This document shows, one piece after another, positions 25,583 through 33,779 of a DNA stretch of 64,000 bases. The notes beneath the pieces were generated by a model that saw only the letters and a list, made by a program, of their open reading frames with translations, was not told the origin of the DNA and ran no database searches. The stretch covers positions 62,001 through 126,000 of the forward strand of contig CAZZJS010000005.1 in NCBI GenBank assembly GCA_964654855.1. The letters run 5' to 3'. Each line of letters begins with the position of its first letter. Position 1 is the first letter of the stretch. Position numbers and translations under genes: made by a program. The DNA comes from JALZUV01 sp964654855. Lineage in GTDB: Bacteria; Pseudomonadota; Alphaproteobacteria; Rickettsiales; JALZUV01.

Positions 25583-27847
25583 ATGTTCAAATGGCTGACA
25601 TCACATTTCTTTCTAGGGTTCTTGATGCTAGCAGCATTATTAGTGCTGCATCGTACCGATATGGATTGGATTGAATCCTTACGCCATCATACATTTGATT
25701 TTTACCAGCAAATTCAGCCGCGTTTTCCTGCACCAGAGAAGCAGGCGGCTCCCGTACGCATTATTGATATTGACGAGAAAGCTTTGCGTGAAATAGGGCA
25801 GTGGCCATGGCCGCGTACTAAATTGGCGCAATTGGTTGATAAACTAACGACTTATGGCGTTGCGGTGACAGGATTTGATATTGTGTTCGCCGAGGAAGAT
25901 CGTGCTTCGCCGCATCAAATTTTAAAACAACGCGATGATATTCCGGAAGTGGTTGTAACCGCACTTAAAGACTTACCCAATAATGAAAAAGTTTTTGCTG
26001 AGGCAATTGAGAAAGCGCGGGTAGTGGCAGGCCAAATCGGTGTATTTCAAGCAATTCAAAATCATGAATTGCCGCGCAAAGTAGGGTATGGAATTCTCTC
26101 ACCAGATGGCGATAGCTTAGTAAAGCCGATGCTAAACCATTATGCAGGGGTGGTTGAAAATTTAAAAATCATTGAAGAAGCGGCGACAGGAATAGGCCTG
26201 TTTTCAACGCGCTCTGGTTATGGCGGTACGATTCGTAAAGTGGCATTGGTGGAGAGGATTAATGATGTAATTTACCCTTCATTGAGCTTGGAAATGCTGC
26301 GTGTGGCGCTTGGCGGTAAGGATGATTATCTGATTAAAGGCTTTAAAGATGGCACGCCGGGGGTGAAATCGATCCTTGTGAAAGGCGCAACGCCGCAAGT
26401 AAAATTTGAAATTCCAACTGACCCGCAAGCGCGTGTTTATGTGTATTTTGCAAAATACCCGACGGCAAAAGAACCACTGTATATTTCGGCAGCGGATGTG
26501 CTGAACCCAAAGGATGATGCGACGCGTCAGCGTATCGCGAAATTATTAAATGGGTCGTTAGTCGTTGTGGGAACTTCTGCTGTAGGGTTGAAGGATATTC
26601 GAAAAACACCGATCAATCCAGTATTGCCGGGAGTAGAAGTGCATGCTCAGTTACTAGAGACGATTCTTTCCGATGCGCATTTAACACGTCCGTTTGAAGT
26701 GATCATGATTGAATGGGCAATTATTTTCATTGGCGGCATGATGATGATTTTACTGATTCCTCGCTTTAATTCACTTTGGACTTTTATGCTTACAGGTGCC
26801 GTTATTAGCGCGGCGGTCGCTGCCGCTTGGTACTATTATACGCAGTATAACCAGCTCTTGGATGCGAGCTATCCGGCATTTTCTCTCTTTAGTCTGTTCT
26901 TAGTTCTTGGCTACCTCAATTACGCGCGTGAAGAGAAAGAACGAAAGCAGGTGAAAACAGCTTTCGGGCATTATGTTTCACCGGCGCTCTTGGATGAGTT
27001 GGCAGAAAATCCAGAGAAGCTAGTGCTTGGTGGTGAAACCCGAAATATTACGGTTCTCTTTAGCGATATTCGCGGGTTTACGACTATATCAGAACAGTTT
27101 AATGCGCAGGAACTTACGGGCTTTATCAATAAATTCCTTACCCCGATGACCAATGTGATTATGCAGCGCCAAGGCACGATCGATAAATATATGGGCGATG
27201 CGATTATGGCTTTCTGGAATGCTCCGATAGAGGTGAAGAATCATCCGCATGAGGCATGCCATGCAGCGTTGGAAATGCAAGTGGCCGTGAAAGAGTTGAA
27301 TGTTGTGTTGGAAGGACTAGCCAAAGAAGAAGGACGAGAACATATTCCAATTCTGATTGGTACAGGCTTAAATACGGATGATTGCTGTGTGGGTAATATG
27401 GGTTCTGATCAACGGTTTGACTATTCGGCGCTCGGCGATGGGGTGAATCTCGGTGCGCGCCTTGAAGGGCAGTCGAAAACTTATGGGGTTGATATTGTGC
27501 TGGGTGATAACACAGCGCAAGCGGTGAAAGATGAGTTTGCTGTCATCGAACTTGACCTTCTACAAGTGAAGGGAAAGACCGAGACGGTTCGGATTTTTGC
27601 ACTTATGGGCGATAATGAAATGAAGAATTCAGACGCTTTCCAAAAGACACAAAAACTGGTGGGTGAACTGCAATCGACCTATCGTGCGCAAGAATGGGAT
27701 GATGCGAAAGTGCTAGCTGATAAATTAATGAAGCATAATAAGGGCTTGCAATGTTTCGCGGAATTGCTTATATCGCGCATTGTTGCTTTTGAGCAACATC
27801 CTCCAGCTGCAGACTGGGGCGGTGTTGCCATAGCGATAAGTAAATAA
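25583..27847 (+). CDS. CHASE2-domain adenylate/guanylate cyclase
   Basis: A membrane sensor that makes a cyclic nucleotide. The 754 residues contain an N-terminal membrane helix (about 6-24), an extracytoplasmic CHASE2 domain (IIDIDEKALREIGQWPWPR at about 59-77, then FDIVFAEED), three further membrane helices (about 370-445), and a C-terminal class III cyclase domain: metal-binding aspartates in LFSDIRGFT (about 493) and KYMGDAIMAFW (about 538), and YSALGDGVNLGARLEG, where Asp-Asn-Arg match catalytic and purine-recognition positions. Both metal aspartates and the transition-state arginine are present, so it should be active. The ligand of CHASE2 is unknown. It is not in an operon. Confidence 0.93.
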   Translation: MFKWLTSHFFLGFLMLAALLVLHRTDMDWIESLRHHTFDFYQQIQPRFPAPEKQAAPVRIIDIDEKALREIGQWPWPRTKLAQLVDKLTTYGVAVTGFDIVFAEEDRASPHQILKQRDDIPEVVVTALKDLPNNEKVFAEAIEKARVVAGQIGVFQAIQNHELPRKVGYGILSPDGDSLVKPMLNHYAGVVENLKIIEEAATGIGLFSTRSGYGGTIRKVALVERINDVIYPSLSLEMLRVALGGKDDYLIKGFKDGTPGVKSILVKGATPQVKFEIPTDPQARVYVYFAKYPTAKEPLYISAADVLNPKDDATRQRIAKLLNGSLVVVGTSAVGLKDIRKTPINPVLPGVEVHAQLLETILSDAHLTRPFEVIMIEWAIIFIGGMMMILLIPRFNSLWTFMLTGAVISAAVAAAWYYYTQYNQLLDASYPAFSLFSLFLVLGYLNYAREEKERKQVKTAFGHYVSPALLDELAENPEKLVLGGETRNITVLFSDIRGFTTISEQFNAQELTGFINKFLTPMTNVIMQRQGTIDKYMGDAIMAFWNAPIEVKNHPHEACHAALEMQVAVKELNVVLEGLAKEEGREHIPILIGTGLNTDDCCVGNMGSDQRFDYSALGDGVNLGARLEGQSKTYGVDIVLGDNTAQAVKDEFAVIELDLLQVKGKTETVRIFALMGDNEMKNSDAFQKTQKLVGELQSTYRAQEWDDAKVLADKLMKHNKGLQCFAELLISRIVAFEQHPPAADWGGVAIAISK

Positions 27848-27949
27848 ATACAGGTTTTGTGCTTAAAAGATTGGAAATATTAAGCTGTTGTTAAGATTTA
27901 GGCTAGTATGGTCAAAGCCATGCAGGTTTAAGACTTCGGAGATGCAGTT

Positions 27950-29461
27950 TTGAAGGATACGTTAGGGCGCTTTGATAAGAAGCGTATTGAAGAGATGTTG
28001 CGAAAAGCAGATGGATCGTTGAATGATGCCGCCTTTATGGGCGTGGGTGCTGTTTTTAGCGCGTTGCTAATGGCGATGACTCTATCGATTTCGACCTCAA
28101 ATCACTCTGATTTGGCGACGGATATAGAAATGGCGTATACGCACTCTCATTCGCATGAATTAGTTGTTGAAGAAGAAACGCTCAATATTCGTGATGCGCT
28201 GGTAGCTGCTTGGGAAAAACTGGAATTAAAAGACCCTATTCAGGACTCTTCAACTGAAACTGTTGAGGGTACGAAAGAGGAAGTAGTCACTGCGATTGAA
28301 GAAGCCTCGACTGAGCCTGAGATCATTTATCCGTTGGATGAAAAAGTCACGGTGAAAGTGAAAACTGGCGATACGATGGCGGAAATTTTACAGCGTCAAA
28401 AAATTGGTATTGATGATACGAATGCGATTATCAAAGCGATGAAAAAGCATTTTAACCCGCGCAATATCCGCGTAGGACAGAAGTTTGGCTTAGAGCTTAC
28501 TCGTCAATCGGCGCAGAAGTCGATTCTCAATAAGTTTCAGGTAAAAACAGGCAAGTTAACCCATGTGGAAGTGCTGCCAAAGGGTGAAAAGTTTGCTGCG
28601 AAAAAAGTGAAAATCAAAACAAGTAAGCAAATTGCCCGCGCAGGTGGTGTGGTCAGTTCTAGCTTTTTTGAAGCCAGCGATGATGCAGGAATTCCACGTG
28701 CTATTACTTCTGAACTCGTAAAAGCTTACAGCTACGATATTGATTTTGGTCGCGATATTAAGCCAGGCCAAACATTAGATGTTCTTTTTGAGCAGCTTGT
28801 TTCTAAGGAAACGGGTGAAGTCGTTGGCCATGGTGACCTTAAATTTGCTTCTTTCAAATTAAGAAATAAGCCGATTGAGGTATTTAAATATACAGACCGT
28901 ACAGGTGATAGCGGTTATTATAAACCTAATGGTGAGTCAGTGCGTAAGGCACTTTTGAAAACGCCAGTGAATGCACGTATTTCTTCTAAATTTGGTATGC
29001 GTAAGCATCCAATCTTAGGGTATACAAAAATGCATAAAGGAATCGATTTTGCAGCTCGTACCGGTACACCAATTTATGCGGCTGGTGATGGTAAGGTTAA
29101 CTATGCAGGTCGTAAAGGCGGCTACGGAAAATACATTAAGATTAAGCATAATAATGGCTATGAAACAGCTTATGCTCACCTTTCCAAATATGCAAAAGGT
29201 ATGAAAAATGGCCGCCGTGTGAAACAAGGGCAGATCATTGGTTATGTCGGTTCAACAGGTCGTTCAACGGGACCACATTTGCATTATGAGATTTTGAAAA
29301 ACGGTAAGCACATCAACCCAGCGGGCGCTAAGTTCCGTACGGGTCGGGTGCTAAAGGGTAAAGAGCTAGCGGCGTTTAAGAAAGAAAAAGCCAAGCTTAA
29401 GAGCCAAATGGCCAACCTCCCACGTATTCGTGAGCAAGTGGCGCAGGCAAGCGGCGAGTAG
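27950..29461 (+). CDS. M23 family peptidoglycan endopeptidase with OapA/LysM-like region
   Basis: A membrane-anchored envelope protein, probably a peptidoglycan DD-endopeptidase. Order: short cytoplasmic N-terminus, membrane helix (about 25-47), acidic linker, an OapA/LysM-like segment (VKTGDTMAEIL ... NPRNIRVGQKFGLEL, about 139-184), then the LytM domain with HPILGYTKMHKGIDF (His and Asp zinc ligands) and HLHYE near residue 444. The start is a TTG at 27950 with GGAG eight bases upstream; the nearby ATG at 27942 hits a stop after three codons. Zinc residues are complete, so it should be catalytic. Its stop is six bases before ruvC. Confidence 0.92.
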   Translation: MKDTLGRFDKKRIEEMLRKADGSLNDAAFMGVGAVFSALLMAMTLSISTSNHSDLATDIEMAYTHSHSHELVVEEETLNIRDALVAAWEKLELKDPIQDSSTETVEGTKEEVVTAIEEASTEPEIIYPLDEKVTVKVKTGDTMAEILQRQKIGIDDTNAIIKAMKKHFNPRNIRVGQKFGLELTRQSAQKSILNKFQVKTGKLTHVEVLPKGEKFAAKKVKIKTSKQIARAGGVVSSSFFEASDDAGIPRAITSELVKAYSYDIDFGRDIKPGQTLDVLFEQLVSKETGEVVGHGDLKFASFKLRNKPIEVFKYTDRTGDSGYYKPNGESVRKALLKTPVNARISSKFGMRKHPILGYTKMHKGIDFAARTGTPIYAAGDGKVNYAGRKGGYGKYIKIKHNNGYETAYAHLSKYAKGMKNGRRVKQGQIIGYVGSTGRSTGPHLHYEILKNGKHINPAGAKFRTGRVLKGKELAAFKKEKAKLKSQMANLPRIREQVAQASGE

Positions 29462-29466
29462 GCTTT

Positions 29467-29952
29467 ATGATTCGTATTCTCGGTATTGATCCTGGCCTTC
29501 GTTATTGCGGAGTAGGGGTCATCGAGATGGAAGGCTCTAACTTACGTTACATTCATAGCACGACCATTAAGCCAAAAACGAATCTAGCTTTAGAGCAGCG
29601 TTTGCTGATACTAAATGAAGCACTATTGAAACTGATTGAAGCTTACCAGCCGGATGAAATTGCGCTGGAAGAAACCTTTGTTTCTGTGAATGGTCAATCC
29701 ACACTCAAGTTAGGTCAGGCGCGTGGTGCCATTATGCTGACGATCTCTCAAGCGGGTTATCATGTGAATGAATATGCAGCCAAGCTTGTGAAAAAATCTC
29801 TCACCGGATCTGGCGCGGCCGATAAAACGCAAATGATGCATATGGTGAAATTATTGCTGCCGCAATCTGATGCGCAAACTGAAGATGAGGCGGACGCACT
29901 GGCCATTGCCATCACCCATGCACATCACCGCAATACGGTGGCGGCGGCGTAG
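29467..29952 (+). CDS. ruvC: Holliday junction endonuclease RuvC
   Basis: Resolves Holliday junctions in recombination. The 161-residue enzyme has the four acidic catalytic residues: Asp8 in GIDPGLRYCG, Glu68/69 in ALEETFVS, and Asp140/Asp143 in EDEADALAIA. It follows the M23 peptidase gene by five bases. The usual neighbours ruvA and ruvB are not in this window. Confidence 0.95.
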   Translation: MIRILGIDPGLRYCGVGVIEMEGSNLRYIHSTTIKPKTNLALEQRLLILNEALLKLIEAYQPDEIALEETFVSVNGQSTLKLGQARGAIMLTISQAGYHVNEYAAKLVKKSLTGSGAADKTQMMHMVKLLLPQSDAQTEDEADALAIAITHAHHRNTVAAA

Positions 29953-30035
29953 CGAGCCAGTAGGGCGAGTCAGCCATAAGCAAGCGAAGCGTCGCCTATC
30001 GCGAAGTTAGTAGACCGAGCAGGGGCAATTAAAAA

Positions 30036-32507
30036 CTAAGCCGCGTCGCTTTCTTCTGCAAATTCGAGTGACAAGCTGAAATTCTCATCCTCGGTTTTGA
30101 TGTCACCTTCGCCATGGGTGATGCTGGCGATATTACCGGCACCGGCGAGATCGGCTTTAGCGGAGTCGCTCAACTCTGCTGAAATCTTCGCTTCCGTAAT
30201 TGGCCATTTGATCGAGACGCCTTTTTCTGACTTTGCCTTGCGTACCGCTTCTAGCAATTCGACTACGGCAATACCTTCTGTTTCAGCCGCTTCATCCACC
30301 AGATAGTCGGATGCTTTTGGCCAGTTACCACGCGCGTGGATAGAGCCGATAACTTCGGCTTTGCTATCAAAAATATGGCTCCAAAGCTCCTCAGTCACAT
30401 GCGGCACAATCGGTGCGAAGAGGCGCAGGATACCATCTAAACAATGATAAATGGTATAAACGGCACTCATCTGGCCTTGCCTATCTTCGCCTGCTTCGTC
30501 ATAAGCGCGCTTTTTGACCAGCTCTAAATAATTATCGCAAAAGTCATTCCAGAAAAAATCTTCAATTGCGCGCAACGCACTCGCATATTCATAGGCTTCA
30601 AATTCTTGCGTTGCTTTTGTTGTGGCGCGGTGCAGACGCGAAAGAATCCATTTATCGAGCGTTGCGGTTACTTCATCCGGTTCGCCATCGAGTTTCTCTA
30701 AGTGAATGGCGGCGAATTTTGTCGCATTCCAAAGCTTATTAACCAGCTTCTTCCCAATTTTCAATAGATCGCGAGAGAAGGCGGTATCTTGCCCTAATTT
30801 TGAAGTGGATGCCCAATAGCGCACCACGTCAGAGCCATGCTCCTCAATCAGTGCGATTGGGGTCACGACATTGCCTTTGGATTTACTCATTTTGGTTTTA
30901 TCTTCTGCCAAGCACCAGCCGGAGATCATCAGGTTTTTCCACGGAATGGTATCGCCGTGAAGGTGAGACTTCACGATGGTATAGAATGCCCATGTACGAA
31001 TAATTTCATGCGCTTGCGGGCGCATATCAGCAGGGAATAATTTATTATGACGCTCTGCATCAATGGCGAGTTCCGGCGTAATGGCTTTACTGCTAAGCTG
31101 TGGTGAAACGGAAGAGGTCGCCCAAGTATCCATCACGTCCACATCGGCATCGACTTCGTCACGGCTATAGCCTTCAGGTAAATCAACGAGTGGGTTACAG
31201 GGTAGTTGATCGGGCGATGCGATAAGCACCTTACCTTCTTCCCCCGCACGTTTGGAATACCAAATAGGAAACGGAACGCCGAAATAGCGTTGGCGTGAGA
31301 TGCACCAATCCCAGCTTAGGCCATCGATCCATTGATCCATGCGTTTGCTCATCCATTCGGGATGCCAATTACATTCGGCTGATTTGGCTTTGAGGGCTTC
31401 CTTTTTATCCATCACGCTAACAAACCATTGTGGTGTTGGTAGAATTTCCAATGGAGCACCGGAGCGCTCTGCACATTTTACGGCATGGGTAATGGGTTTT
31501 GATTCGACTAAGTCGCCCGAAGCTTCCAGTTGTTTGATAATTTCTTCGCGTGCCATTTTGGCTTTCTTATTCGCCATCCATTCCGGCGCGCCTTCGAAAT
31601 CAATTTTCCCGTATTTATTGAGGATCAGTTTGAGCTCTAACCCATGTTTACGCCATTTCTCGATATCGGCTTCGTCACCAAAGGTACAGCACATCATAAT
31701 GCCGGTTCCTTTATCAATTTCGACCGAGTCATCTTCCAAAATAGGAACTTTTACACCGAAAAGGGGAGTGATAGCGGTTTTGCCTTTGAGGTGCTGATAG
31801 CGTTCATCTTCAGGGTGGTAAAATACGCCGACACAAGCGGGGATAAGCTCTGGACGCGTGGTAGCGATGACGAGTTTCTCATCAGAACCTTCAACACCAA
31901 AATGAATATCATTAAAATGCGATGGCAGCTCTTTATCTTCCACCTCGGCTTGAGCGATGGCGGTTTGGTCAACGGGATCCCATAGCATCGGCTCTAATTT
32001 GCGCGTGACATGGCCTTTTTGGAAAAGGTCGAGGAAGCTAAGTTGCGACATTTTGCGGCTATCTTCCGACACCGTATGGTATTCCTGATTCCAATCCACC
32101 GAGAGAGCAGTTGATTGGAATAATGCGCGGTAGGCTTTGCGTGATTCATCGGAGACTTCCATACAATCTTCAATAAATTCTTCGCGGCTATCATATCTAG
32201 AAGCCGTTTTCTTTTTCGCCTTTTCGACAAGGCGTTCGGTGGGCAGGCCGTTATCGTCAAACCCCATCGGATAGAATACCGTCTTGCCATTCATGCGCTG
32301 CCAGCGGGCGACAAAGTCGGCTTGCGTATAGCTGAATACATGCCCCATATGCAGATGTCCGGAGACGGTGGGTGGAGGCGTATCGATCACAAAGGTTTCA
32401 TCGCGCGGGGCGCTTTCATCCCAGTGATAGGTGCCTGCTTTTAGCCAATGATCCTGCCAGCGTTTCTCGGTCGCGGCGGTCTCGTATTTCTTCGGTAATT
32501 CTTTCAT
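30036..32507 (-). CDS. valS: Valyl-tRNA synthetase, short archaeal-type
   Basis: Charges tRNA-Val. The class I motifs are intact: PPPTVSGHLHMGH (about 44-56) and KMSKS near residue 540. At 823 residues it is about 130 shorter than E. coli ValS and lacks an obvious C-terminal coiled-coil tRNA arm. The stretch YPMGFDDNGLPTERLVEK replaces the PGTDHAGIATQ block of ordinary bacterial enzymes; this form is characteristic of archaeal ValS and is known from Rickettsia. It is therefore a full enzyme of another lineage, not a truncation. It is convergent with ruvC across 83 bases. Confidence 0.95.
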   Translation of the reverse strand: MKELPKKYETAATEKRWQDHWLKAGTYHWDESAPRDETFVIDTPPPTVSGHLHMGHVFSYTQADFVARWQRMNGKTVFYPMGFDDNGLPTERLVEKAKKKTASRYDSREEFIEDCMEVSDESRKAYRALFQSTALSVDWNQEYHTVSEDSRKMSQLSFLDLFQKGHVTRKLEPMLWDPVDQTAIAQAEVEDKELPSHFNDIHFGVEGSDEKLVIATTRPELIPACVGVFYHPEDERYQHLKGKTAITPLFGVKVPILEDDSVEIDKGTGIMMCCTFGDEADIEKWRKHGLELKLILNKYGKIDFEGAPEWMANKKAKMAREEIIKQLEASGDLVESKPITHAVKCAERSGAPLEILPTPQWFVSVMDKKEALKAKSAECNWHPEWMSKRMDQWIDGLSWDWCISRQRYFGVPFPIWYSKRAGEEGKVLIASPDQLPCNPLVDLPEGYSRDEVDADVDVMDTWATSSVSPQLSSKAITPELAIDAERHNKLFPADMRPQAHEIIRTWAFYTIVKSHLHGDTIPWKNLMISGWCLAEDKTKMSKSKGNVVTPIALIEEHGSDVVRYWASTSKLGQDTAFSRDLLKIGKKLVNKLWNATKFAAIHLEKLDGEPDEVTATLDKWILSRLHRATTKATQEFEAYEYASALRAIEDFFWNDFCDNYLELVKKRAYDEAGEDRQGQMSAVYTIYHCLDGILRLFAPIVPHVTEELWSHIFDSKAEVIGSIHARGNWPKASDYLVDEAAETEGIAVVELLEAVRKAKSEKGVSIKWPITEAKISAELSDSAKADLAGAGNIASITHGEGDIKTEDENFSLSLEFAEESDAA

Positions 32508-32659
32508 TCCGCAGGGATAGCCTGACTGCGCATAAGGTGCAAGTATCCATGAAATAAAAAAGCTGTAATGAAACTGAAAAGACTGACGAATGATTATTTA
32601 TAACTGAAAAATATTCCTGAAAAATCAGTTTATCATTTATTAACAAGGAGACTCTCAAA

Positions 32660-32866
32660 ATGAAAAAGAAATCAGTTAAGAAAACATCTATCGCACTTGC
32701 TTCAATGCTAACTGCTGCAGGCACAATCGCGGCAGCCCCAGCAGCATTTGCTGTGCCTTCACAACCAACGTCTATTCATGCTTGCGGTGGTTGTTATGGT
32801 TGTCGAGGTCATAAAGGTGATGATCGCCATGGTTGCCATGGCTGTGGTGGATGTCGCGGTTACTAA
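32660..32866 (+). CDS. Secreted small cysteine-rich peptide with twin CxxCxxC repeats
   Basis: A 68-residue product: a lysine-rich signal peptide with hydrophobic core ending AFA (cleavage near residue 31), then a short linker and two matching 11-residue units, HACGGCYGCRG (40-50) and HGCHGCGGCRG (57-67), joined by HKGDDR. Each unit has three cysteines spaced CxxCxxC and starts with histidine. The mature peptide, about 37 residues, is nearly all Gly, Cys, His and Arg, so it may bind metal or be a modified-peptide precursor. An AAGGAG ribosome-binding site precedes the ATG. No family is recognised with certainty. It is followed by a hairpin and a His-rich partner gene. Confidence 0.8.
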   Translation: MKKKSVKKTSIALASMLTAAGTIAAAPAAFAVPSQPTSIHACGGCYGCRGHKGDDRHGCHGCGGCRGY

Positions 32867-32891
32867 ACTTTAAGTTCAACATCACATAGGA

Positions 32892-32919
32892 GGGGAGGTG
32901 AAAGCCTCCCCAACTTTTT
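32892..32919 (+). terminator. Hairpin with short T tract between the Cys-rich peptide and its partner gene
   Basis: GGGGAGG (32892-32898) pairs perfectly with CCTCCCC (32905-32911) around a six-base loop, followed by AACTTTTT and then immediately by the ATG of the next gene. It resembles a weak terminator. The only Shine-Dalgarno-like run (AGGAGG at 32888-32893) is partly inside the stem and more than 20 bases from the start codon, so folding should reduce both transcription and translation of the partner. Confidence 0.65.
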
Positions 32920-33621
32920 ATGAGTTTTAGCCTTCCAATTTTAAGTGATTATAAACGTGAGAAACTAACGGCATGCGCGATGCGTTTATTAGAATCACAG
33001 CAACAACTTCATGCCGAACATCAAGGTTTGCATGCCTTTATGTTGGCCAATTCGCTGCATGAAGATGAGGAGCCGTTTACGGCAATGCGCCATTACCCAA
33101 AGGGTGACCGCATTGATTATGAAAGCGGTGGGCAGTATTTTTACCATTGTCATCGCGAAAATTTTGAAACGGAAGAGCATGGGCATTTTCATGTTTTTAT
33201 TCGCGCAAGTGGATGGCCGAAGAGCTACCGTTTGCCTGCTATTCCTGAACGCGATAAATATAGCGATAACCCGATGACCCATGTCATTAGCATCGGACTT
33301 AATCGTCATGGACAACCGATTCGTTTATTTACGGTGAATCGTTGGGTTAGTCAGGAATGCTGGTTTGAAGCAGAGCGTTTGAGGCGGATGAGTCAAAAAT
33401 TCTCCTTGAATGTGCAAAAGAATGAACAATGGAAGCTGCTTGATGATTGGATAGAAAATTTGGTGCATTTATTCATGCCGCAAACTTTATGGTTGCAGCA
33501 GCAGCGTGATGAGATGGTCAAAGATATTGTTTCGGCGGACCCTTATCATGATACAGATTTTGAAGAATTATCCTCGCTTTCTATCAATCTAGAGCAACAA
33601 ATTCAGTGGTTGATGCAATAG
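32920..33621 (+). CDS. His-rich protein resembling DUF6969
   Basis: A 233-residue soluble protein without a signal peptide. Its centre has a dense run of conserved-looking histidines and aromatics: MRHYPKGDRIDYESGGQYFY, HCHRENF, EEHGHFHVFIRASG and, later, ISIGLNRHGQPIRLFTVNRWV. From memory this pattern matches a family of unknown function called DUF6969; I could not search it. The His clusters suggest a metal centre or enzyme site. It directly follows the Cys-rich peptide gene and is separated from it only by a hairpin, so the two probably act together, for instance as a modifying or loading protein and its peptide. This is inference. Confidence 0.75.
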   Translation: MSFSLPILSDYKREKLTACAMRLLESQQQLHAEHQGLHAFMLANSLHEDEEPFTAMRHYPKGDRIDYESGGQYFYHCHRENFETEEHGHFHVFIRASGWPKSYRLPAIPERDKYSDNPMTHVISIGLNRHGQPIRLFTVNRWVSQECWFEAERLRRMSQKFSLNVQKNEQWKLLDDWIENLVHLFMPQTLWLQQQRDEMVKDIVSADPYHDTDFEELSSLSINLEQQIQWLMQ

Positions 33622-33670
33622 ACGGTAGACAAATCCAAATTCTATGCTAATAAAGCGCTTCCAATTTTGT

Positions 33671-33755
33671 GCGGATGTGGTGGAATTGGTAGACACGCTA
33701 GATTTAGGTTCTAGTGCCGCGAGGCGTGAAGGTTCAAGTCCTTTCATCCGTACCA
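33671..33755 (+). tRNA. tRNA-Leu (anticodon UAG)
   Basis: An 85-base class II tRNA. Acceptor stem GCGGATG pairs with CATCCGT (first pair G-U), the anticodon stem CTAGA/TCTAG encloses loop TTTAGGT with anticodon TAG at 33705-33707, the long variable arm is GCC-GCGA-GGC, the T arm has TTCAAGT, and CCA is encoded. It reads CUN leucine codons. A TAGACA element about 40 bases upstream with a TAATAA-like -10 might be its promoter. Confidence 0.95.
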
Positions 33756-33779
33756 TTTATTCTTGTATTTTGACTAAAA

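Noticed and set aside
29953..30035. Short related words (GCGAG, AAGCGAAGCG) between ruvC and valS as a mobile repeat
   Set aside because: No full repeat unit or second copy seen in this window; too short to call an element.
30036..32507. valS seems about 130 residues short, as if truncated
   Set aside because: Both class I motifs are present and the sequence pattern fits the complete archaeal-type enzyme, which lacks the long C-terminal coiled coil.
33671..33755. tRNA-Leu as an integration site for the neighbouring unusual genes
   Set aside because: No integrase and no direct repeat of the tRNA 3' end found nearby; the unusual genes lie on both sides of the tRNA.
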